Translations under genes and position numbers: made by a program
Part shown: piece after piece, positions 33,738 to 38,584 of the stretch
Position numbering within the stretch: the first letter of the stretch is position 1
Layout of the letters: each line of letters opens with the position of its first letter
The notes under the pieces: generated by a model
Database searches by the model: none
What the model was told of the DNA's origin: nothing
The model's input: the letters and a program-made list of their open reading frames with translations, nothing else
NCBI GenBank assembly: GCA_035297145.1
Contig: DATGZN010000062.1
Location: 1 to 38,584 of the forward strand
Length of the DNA: 38,584 nt
DNA from: QHXW01 sp035297145
GTDB taxonomy: Bacteria > Acidobacteriota > Terriglobia > Bryobacterales > Bryobacteraceae
Reading direction: 5' to 3'

Positions 33738-33842
33738 GGGCAATTCGGGGACAGGCAACGAAATTCCGAATCGGACCGGCAGGCGTTTCCGTGATTGCGT
33801 TGGCTGGAATTTCGAAGCCAGTCCCCGAATTTCGTTGTGTGC
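33738..33842. repeat. 105-bp foldback (REPIN-like) element, copy 2
   Basis: Arms 33741-33767 and 33806-33831 form an imperfect inverted repeat with core CAATTCGGGGACAGGC. The whole element matches 599-703 in reverse complement at equal length, with conserved arms and a diverged 30-bp centre. It lies between the 3' ends of lptFG and the convergent secreted-protein gene. Confidence 0.85.
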
Positions 33843-33861
33843 GCCCTGGCCTAACTGTGAC

Positions 33862-34734
33862 CTACGGTTGCGCGGGAGGCGGAGAAGCCGGAGCGGCGCC
33901 TGGTACAACTCCCGGAGCGGCTGCGGGTTTGGGCGGCGGTTTGGGAATCCAGAAGTCGGGATCGACGGCGGCGAATTCCTTCGAAACGTAACTCAGCCTC
34001 GGATTCAAGGAAAACAGAAAACTCTCGCTGGCGGCGGTGACTTCAGCCGAAGTCTTGAGCGCCTTGGCGGCATTGTCTTCACCCAGCGCTTCACGCATGG
34101 CCTTGCCGCGCGCGGGCGCATCGTCCATGGTTTTGAGCGAGGACATGGGCGCAAAAAACAAATAAGACGGACCGGGCGCGCCAGAAATCACCTGATAGAT
34201 GATGAGCGGCTGATCGCTTCCACTCTTCTCGTAAGCTCCCTTCACCAGGCGCACGGCTTCGGCGAAGTCACTGTCCCTAGCGGGGAGCAGACGCACCAAC
34301 ACCACACTCATGTAGCGCATCTTCGGCAGGTCTTGCGCGAATTGATCGCCGCGATAGCTGAGGTCGGGCCGGTAGATGGCCAGCATACGGCGCACTTCGG
34401 TGACGGAAGCTCCCGATTGCGCCTCGTACTGGCCGAGCCACCACTTGACGGCCGGCGTGTTCTCGACAAACGTCGTGGCGGCCTCGACCGAAGCGAAAGA
34501 ATCGTGCGATTCCACGATCCAGATCTCTGGCACGCCGGAAATGGAACTGAGGGCGAGAAAGTTCGCGGGATACTTGGCGCGCGCCACACCACGTGCGACA
34601 TTGGCGCCGATTTTCTCGTGCTCGGCCCCTGCACCAGGCTTGATGGTTTGGCGGATGATACGCAGTACCTGCGGCGGGTTGGAAGTTTGCGCGGCGGCGC
34701 TGACAGCCACCAGCAAAACGAGCTGAGCCTTCAT
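33862..34734 (-). CDS. Secreted protein with possible dimeric alpha/beta-barrel repeats
   Basis: A 290-residue protein with a signal peptide (MKAQLVLLVAVSAAAQ, likely cleaved near residue 16). RIIRQTIKPGAGAEHEKI and later FLALSSISGVPEIWIVESHDSF resemble a ferredoxin-like dimeric alpha/beta-barrel (monooxygenase-like) unit. A second similar unit (SVVLVRLLPARDSDFAEAVRL with IIYQVISGAPGPSYLFFAPM) follows. The tail is Pro/Ala-rich. No catalytic residues are identifiable. Its ATG overlaps the stop of nth by 4 nt, so it is translated with endonuclease III, although a functional link is not obvious. Confidence 0.72.
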   Translation of the reverse strand: MKAQLVLLVAVSAAAQTSNPPQVLRIIRQTIKPGAGAEHEKIGANVARGVARAKYPANFLALSSISGVPEIWIVESHDSFASVEAATTFVENTPAVKWWLGQYEAQSGASVTEVRRMLAIYRPDLSYRGDQFAQDLPKMRYMSVVLVRLLPARDSDFAEAVRLVKGAYEKSGSDQPLIIYQVISGAPGPSYLFFAPMSSLKTMDDAPARGKAMREALGEDNAAKALKTSAEVTAASESFLFSLNPRLSYVSKEFAAVDPDFWIPKPPPKPAAAPGVVPGAAPASPPPAQP

Positions 34735-35441
34735 ACGGTTTTGTCGCGCGTGTAGCAGACGGACTCGAGCCGGCATTCCGCGCAGCGAGGCTTGCGCGCA
34801 TAGCAGAGCGCACGGCCGTGGTGGATGATCTGGTGGGAGAACAAAATCCATTTCTCCTGCGGGATGATTTTCACTAGGTCGCGCTCGATCTTAACGGGAT
34901 CGCTGTTCTTGGTGAGGTCGAGGCGCCGGGAAATGCGCTGCACGTGGGTATCGACCACGATGCCCGATGCGATGCCATAGGCCGTGCCGAGTACGACGTT
35001 GGCGGTTTTGCGCGCGGCGCCGGGAATGGTCAGCATTTCGTCCATGGTGCGCGGAACGTTGCCGCCGAAATTCGCCAGAATTTTCTTCGCCGCGCCCACC
35101 ACGGACTTGGCTTTGTTGTTGAAGAAGCCCGTGGAGTGGATGTCCCGGGCGAGCGCTTCAGGTCGCAGCGCGGCGAAATCCTGAATCGTCGGATATTTCG
35201 CGAACAGGCCGGGTGTGACCTGGTTGACTGTCTTGTCGGTGGATTGCGCGGAGAGAATAGTCGCCACTAGCAGTTCCCACGGCGTGCGGTGAACCAGCGC
35301 GCAGGTGACGTTGGGATACATTTCGTCGAGCCGGCGCAAGATTTCGTTGATACGAGCCTTTCGCTCGGCGGCGTTCTTGGGACGGGCAACGCTCTTCTTG
35401 CGTAACGCTTTTGCGGCTGTCGGCATGAATCTGGGTGTCAT
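34731..35441 (-). CDS. nth: Endonuclease III (DNA glycosylase/AP lyase)
   Basis: A 236-residue base-excision-repair enzyme acting on oxidised pyrimidines. The family core ATILSAQSTDKTVNQVTP is followed by the helix-hairpin-helix IPGAARKTANVVLG with the catalytic lysine, and VVDTHVQRISRRL with the catalytic aspartate. The C-terminal [4Fe-4S] site is C-x6-C-x2-C-x5-C (CYARKPRCAECRLESVC). The hairpin reads PGAARK rather than PGVGRK, a substitution also seen in other bacterial members. The N-terminus is basic (KALRKKSVARPKNAAERKARI). ATG 35441 is chosen; ATG 35426 is possible. The frame's longer opening runs into the divergent Oar-like gene's region and is not used. Confidence 0.95.
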   Translation of the reverse strand: MTPRFMPTAAKALRKKSVARPKNAAERKARINEILRRLDEMYPNVTCALVHRTPWELLVATILSAQSTDKTVNQVTPGLFAKYPTIQDFAALRPEALARDIHSTGFFNNKAKSVVGAAKKILANFGGNVPRTMDEMLTIPGAARKTANVVLGTAYGIASGIVVDTHVQRISRRLDLTKNSDPVKIERDLVKIIPQEKWILFSHQIIHHGRALCYARKPRCAECRLESVCYTRDKTV

Positions 35442-35505
35442 GATAGCAACAGATGCAGGGCGAAATGAAATGCGGCGCGCAGCGGATTCCTCGTATACTG
35501 GCTGA

Positions 35506-38331
35506 ATGCCGGCCCCGCTCCGCCGGGAGTCCCGGCCCACTCGGTTGGCCTTTCTGCTCCTGGCTGCCGTTTTCCCTTCCTTCTTGCACGCGCAGTTGAC
35601 TACAGGTGTTGTGGATGGCACGCTCCGAGATCCGCATGGCCACGCACAGTCCGGTGTGCAAATCATCATCACCGGTGGCCTTCAGTTCGGAGCCGTGACT
35701 AAGACCGACGCTGAGGGCGAGTTCGCGGTGGTGCTGCCGTATGGAGAGTATCTGTTTGCTGTCGGGAACGGCGCGCGCGCGTCCGGTGTTAGCGTGGTTG
35801 TGCAGCCGTTGCAGACCACGCGTGTGGATCTTGTGATCGACGCCTCGGGAGTTCTGCACGAAGAGGTGCAAAGCCGGTCGGCCGGTGTCTGGTCTCGAGG
35901 TGCGAGAGATCGCAGCTTTCCCGAATCAACCATGCTGCAAGGCCTGCTGCTGAATGAGGAGCCGGCCAGCGTGACCGAGCCTCTCGATTTCACCGGCCTG
36001 AGCGACAACCGCGTGGGGCTTGAATCCCAGCGCGGGTACTCTTGGACAGACACGCAGTACAAGCTGTTAGGAATGGACGCGACCGATTCCTATCAGCCGG
36101 GACGTCCCGTGATCGTGCCCAATGTCCAGTCAGTGGATGAGGTGGTACGCAGCGATTTCGCACAAACGGCTTCGACCGGCTACGGTACTGAGGTCGGCAT
36201 CTTTCTGGCGCTACCCGGCGCATCGTGGCATGGAGCACTCGCGACCGCAGACACGGGGGGATTTCTCTCTTCTTCGAATCTGCCGCCGCCGGCCGAACGG
36301 GGAATGGTGCAGCAGGCGGATCGTTTTCGCTGGTTCACGCGCGACTCCATAGAAGCCGGGGGACCAATAAGCAAATGGGCCGATCTGTTCGTGATGGGCG
36401 CCGCGCAATGGTCCTTGCAAACCGTTCCTCTGGCATCGCCTGGAAATAATCAACGCAGCCGGTGGCTCTGGGGAGATGTGCGCAGCCGCATTCGCGCCGG
36501 AGCACGGGATCAGTTCGATGCGTTGTACAGCGGATCACGCATCAACGTCAACAATTGGGCCATACCTACGGGCCTCGAAGCGCTGGTGGGCCGCCGCATG
36601 TCGCCGCCTTTTGACCTGCCCGGCGGATTCGACGGTCAGATGAGTGTCAGCCATTTTGATTTTCTGCAAGCCGGGTGGACGCATCGCTTTTCCGAGGATC
36701 GAAGGCTCGGCGTCTTGCAGATGCGCTACGGATACTCGACCGCGCACATCGACGCCGACGCTCCAGCCGGTCCTCTCGGGGAGTCGACGGTCGATTTGGC
36801 GACCGGTGCAGTCACGGGCGGGCCGCCGATGTTTACCCGCGCCGTCCGCTCCCGCCAGGGCATTGCGGGTGCGTGGCAGCCGGTTGCACTCGCAGCCCCG
36901 AGGTCGCGGCACCAGATCCTTGTCGGAGCGGGGTGGAAGACCTCGGCTCCGCAGAACCGGATCACCATTCCAAACAACGTCAACCTGATCACGGTCAACG
37001 GCGCACCCGCCGAGGTCGTGGAATTCAATACGCCGGATGACAGCCGGTCGATCATTCGATCGTTCGAAAGTTATGCCGCGGACCATGTGCGGCTGGCCGC
37101 GGGGCTGTCGCTCGATCTCGGCGTTTTGGGTGACTTCTCGCGCGGCTCGATCCCGGCGCAGGGCAATGGACAATTCGTGCATCCTCAACTGTCTGCCTCA
37201 CGTCCGGACCTGATCGCGTGGAATAGCGTGTCGCCGCGCGCGGGATTTGCGTGGCAGGTTTCACATATCGAGCGGCTGGTTCTGCGGGGCGCCTATTTCC
37301 GCGTTTATGCGCCGCTCGCCGGCAGATATCTAGACTTCGGCAATCCGAACAGCCTCAATGGAAATGTATATCAATGGATCGACCGCAACTCCGACGGCAA
37401 GTTTAAGCCCGGCGAAGAGGGAGCGCCGCTGACACGGTTTGGCGGAGCTTACTCCTCCATTTCGCCATCGCTGCGCCGTCCGTACGCGGACGAATTCAAC
37501 CTCGGCGCCGAAGTCACACTCGCGCCCCGGACGTTCGCCGGCATCCACCTTTTCCGCCGGGACGACAAGCAGCGCATCGCCGCGATCGACACAGGCGTTC
37601 CTGCCTCGGCGTACACGCCCGTCACGATTGTGGACACCGGCCCCGACGGCATCATCGGCACGTTCGATGACCGGCCGCTCGTCGTCTATGATCAGAACCC
37701 GGCCACGCTGGGCCAGGATCATTATCTGCTTACAAATCCTCAGGACCTGCGGACAGAGAGCACGGGTTTTGTGGCGGAAGTGGGCAGCCAGTGGCGCAGC
37801 CTCGTGGTCAACATGTCCTTCGCAGCAGAGCGAACCTACGGTCCCACGAATCCCGGCAACGCCGTTTTCGAGAACGACCCGGGTGTGGTGGGAGCGCAGT
37901 ACATGGATCCAAATACCACCGTGTACGCGCCCGATCGGAGCTTCACCGACCGTGCCTACGTGGGCAAAATGCAGGCGAGTTACCAGGCGCCCTCGGCATG
38001 GGGCGGGATCGAAGTCGGAAGCACCTTCACCTATATGGACGGGCTCCTATTCAGGCGCCAGCTGCTAATTGCCGGGCTCGCTCAAGGTCCGTTCCTGTTG
38101 CCGGTTGGCGATAACCGTGCCCAGTACGCGGCAGACTGGAATCTGCGGATTCTCCGCGCGTTCCGGCTGCCCCACGGCAAGATCCAGGCAGCGGCCGACA
38201 TTTTTAACGTGATTAACGCCGGACGTAAGATTCAGGAGAACGACATCAGCGGCCCTTCGTTCAACCTGCGCTTGCCGACGGCCATCCAGGAACCGCGCCA
38301 GGTGCGGCTGCTGCTGAATTACGAATTTTAG
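35506..38331 (+). CDS. Oar-like TonB-dependent outer-membrane protein with carboxypeptidase-regulatory domain
   Basis: A 941-residue outer-membrane protein with a signal peptide (about 1-30, ending FLHAQ). A carboxypeptidase-regulatory-like domain follows (about 32-115: GVVDGTLRDPHGHAQSGVQI...TDAEGEFAVVLPYGEY). A plug-like segment and a long beta-barrel with repeated aromatic/Gly strands run to the terminal phenylalanine (LLLNYEF), the outer-membrane sorting signature. This layout is that of the large Oar/CarboxypepD_reg paralogue families of Acidobacteriota. Loops contain EF-hand-like Asp-rich stretches (DRNSDGKFKPGEEG and DTGPDGIIGTFDD), probably calcium-binding. The ligand is unknown. It is divergent from nth over a 64-bp gap. 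Confidence 0.9.
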   Translation: MPAPLRRESRPTRLAFLLLAAVFPSFLHAQLTTGVVDGTLRDPHGHAQSGVQIIITGGLQFGAVTKTDAEGEFAVVLPYGEYLFAVGNGARASGVSVVVQPLQTTRVDLVIDASGVLHEEVQSRSAGVWSRGARDRSFPESTMLQGLLLNEEPASVTEPLDFTGLSDNRVGLESQRGYSWTDTQYKLLGMDATDSYQPGRPVIVPNVQSVDEVVRSDFAQTASTGYGTEVGIFLALPGASWHGALATADTGGFLSSSNLPPPAERGMVQQADRFRWFTRDSIEAGGPISKWADLFVMGAAQWSLQTVPLASPGNNQRSRWLWGDVRSRIRAGARDQFDALYSGSRINVNNWAIPTGLEALVGRRMSPPFDLPGGFDGQMSVSHFDFLQAGWTHRFSEDRRLGVLQMRYGYSTAHIDADAPAGPLGESTVDLATGAVTGGPPMFTRAVRSRQGIAGAWQPVALAAPRSRHQILVGAGWKTSAPQNRITIPNNVNLITVNGAPAEVVEFNTPDDSRSIIRSFESYAADHVRLAAGLSLDLGVLGDFSRGSIPAQGNGQFVHPQLSASRPDLIAWNSVSPRAGFAWQVSHIERLVLRGAYFRVYAPLAGRYLDFGNPNSLNGNVYQWIDRNSDGKFKPGEEGAPLTRFGGAYSSISPSLRRPYADEFNLGAEVTLAPRTFAGIHLFRRDDKQRIAAIDTGVPASAYTPVTIVDTGPDGIIGTFDDRPLVVYDQNPATLGQDHYLLTNPQDLRTESTGFVAEVGSQWRSLVVNMSFAAERTYGPTNPGNAVFENDPGVVGAQYMDPNTTVYAPDRSFTDRAYVGKMQASYQAPSAWGGIEVGSTFTYMDGLLFRRQLLIAGLAQGPFLLPVGDNRAQYAADWNLRILRAFRLPHGKIQAAADIFNVINAGRKIQENDISGPSFNLRLPTAIQEPRQVRLLLNYEF

Positions 38332-38342
38332 CGCCGAGTTCA

Positions 38343-38399
38343 GGCGAGGCTTGCCTCGCCCCTACATGTGCGCAGTGTAGGGGCCGGACACGTCCGGCC
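38343..38399. repeat. Cluster of GC-rich palindromes after the Oar-like gene
   Basis: Three nested inverted repeats follow the stop codon: GGCGAGGC/GCCTCGCC (38343-38360), CCCCTACA/TGTAGGGG (38359-38383) and GGCCGGAC/GTCCGGCC (38382-38399). The last resembles the palindrome at 3972-3989. They may terminate transcription, though no T-tract is present, and belong to a dispersed intergenic palindrome family. Confidence 0.7.
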
Positions 38400-38400
38400 G

Positions 38401-38540
38401 GTTGTGTTGCGAAAACTCAAAGAAGAAGACGGGCCTTCGGTTTGCCTCAAGATCGGTTCCGTTTTCAGGCAGCGATTCCGAACAGCATGCCCACGTACCG
38501 CGCCTGGCCGGCCGGATCTTCCTTTGCTACCCACCTGACT
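38401..38540. repeat. 140-bp long-range inverted repeat, right copy
   Basis: Reverse complement of 1-140 with two mismatches. It follows the palindrome cluster directly, and 44 further bases with no recognisable feature complete the window. Confidence 0.9.
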
Positions 38541-38584
38541 CTGCCCTTCCGAATCATGTTGACCGCCTCAATACCCTGTAACGT

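Noticed and set aside
35442..35672. N-terminal extension of endonuclease III
   Set aside because: It would overlap the divergent Oar-like coding region and has no similarity to Nth.
1..38540. Composite transposon or genomic island bounded by the 140-bp repeats
   Set aside because: The interior carries core genes (rpmE, rsmA, nuoI, nth, lptFG, motAB), no transposase or integrase, and composition does not change at the borders.

Overview
The window reads as chromosomal DNA of a high-GC soil bacterium, most likely an Acidobacteriota of the Bryobacterales/Solibacter type. The indicators are an ADOP-type duplicated MacB/FtsX permease without its ATPase, an Oar-like outer-membrane protein with an N-terminal carboxypeptidase-regulatory domain, LptF and LptG fused in one polypeptide, an antiquitin-type aldehyde dehydrogenase, and several ECF sigma factors. 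Most of the content is housekeeping or envelope-related. I see no prophage, CRISPR array, intact transposase, rRNA or tRNA.

Layout. 1-2.3 kb (+): a two-cluster ferredoxin, a STAS anti-anti-sigma protein, a CPTC thiol-disulfide protein and an orphan NuoI. 2.3-4.0 kb: two neighbouring divergent genes, an HNH endonuclease (-) and a GNAT acetyltransferase (+), each broken by a single-base frameshift. 4.0-6.7 kb: an anchored proline-iminopeptidase-like hydrolase (-), then a + operon of ECF sigma factor, single-TM protein and Spy/CnrX-like periplasmic protein. 6.7-7.5 kb: ribosomal protein bL31 (-), and upstream of it a compact, unidentified ~240-nt transcription unit (-) with a near-consensus sigma-70 promoter, a perfect Shine-Dalgarno sequence, three mini-ORFs and a strong terminal hairpin. 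7.5-15 kb: an MFS transporter, the ADOP permease, a beta-lactamase-fold serine hydrolase, a SAM methyltransferase and a GntP permease. 15-18.8 kb (-): a compact operon of ECF sigma factor, zinc-finger anti-sigma with a TonB_C-like tail, RsmA, DinB-like protein and O-methyltransferase. 18.9-24 kb (-): an ALDH7-family dehydrogenase and a 1044-residue OB-fold/GAF/PAS sensor kinase. 24.2-25.9 kb (+): motAB. 26-28.7 kb (-): a MOSC protein, then a translationally coupled operon of ECF sigma factor, 118-aa unknown protein and 8-TM protein. 29-31 kb (+): divergent from that operon, an orphan tadG-tadE-tadE cluster and a 64-aa ORF. 31.4-33.7 kb: fused LptF-LptG. 33.9-35.4 kb (-): endonuclease III and a secreted protein. 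35.5-38.3 kb (+): the Oar-like protein.

Repeats frame the window. A 140-bp sequence at the left edge recurs near the right edge in inverted orientation with two mismatches, so both ends probably lie in a multicopy element (a likely contig break). A 105-bp foldback element (REPIN-like) occurs twice in opposite orientation, and short GC-rich palindromes and a heptamer tandem array sit between genes.

Three ECF sigma factors with three different partner types (CnrYXH-like trio, zinc-finger/TonB_C anti-sigma, coupled unknown plus 8-TM protein) make envelope and stress sensing the main regulatory theme. The strongest candidates for something undescribed are the small transcript at 6952-7190 and the sigma/118-aa/8-TM operon facing the orphan Tad cluster. 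All functional calls come from reading motifs by eye; no database search was run.
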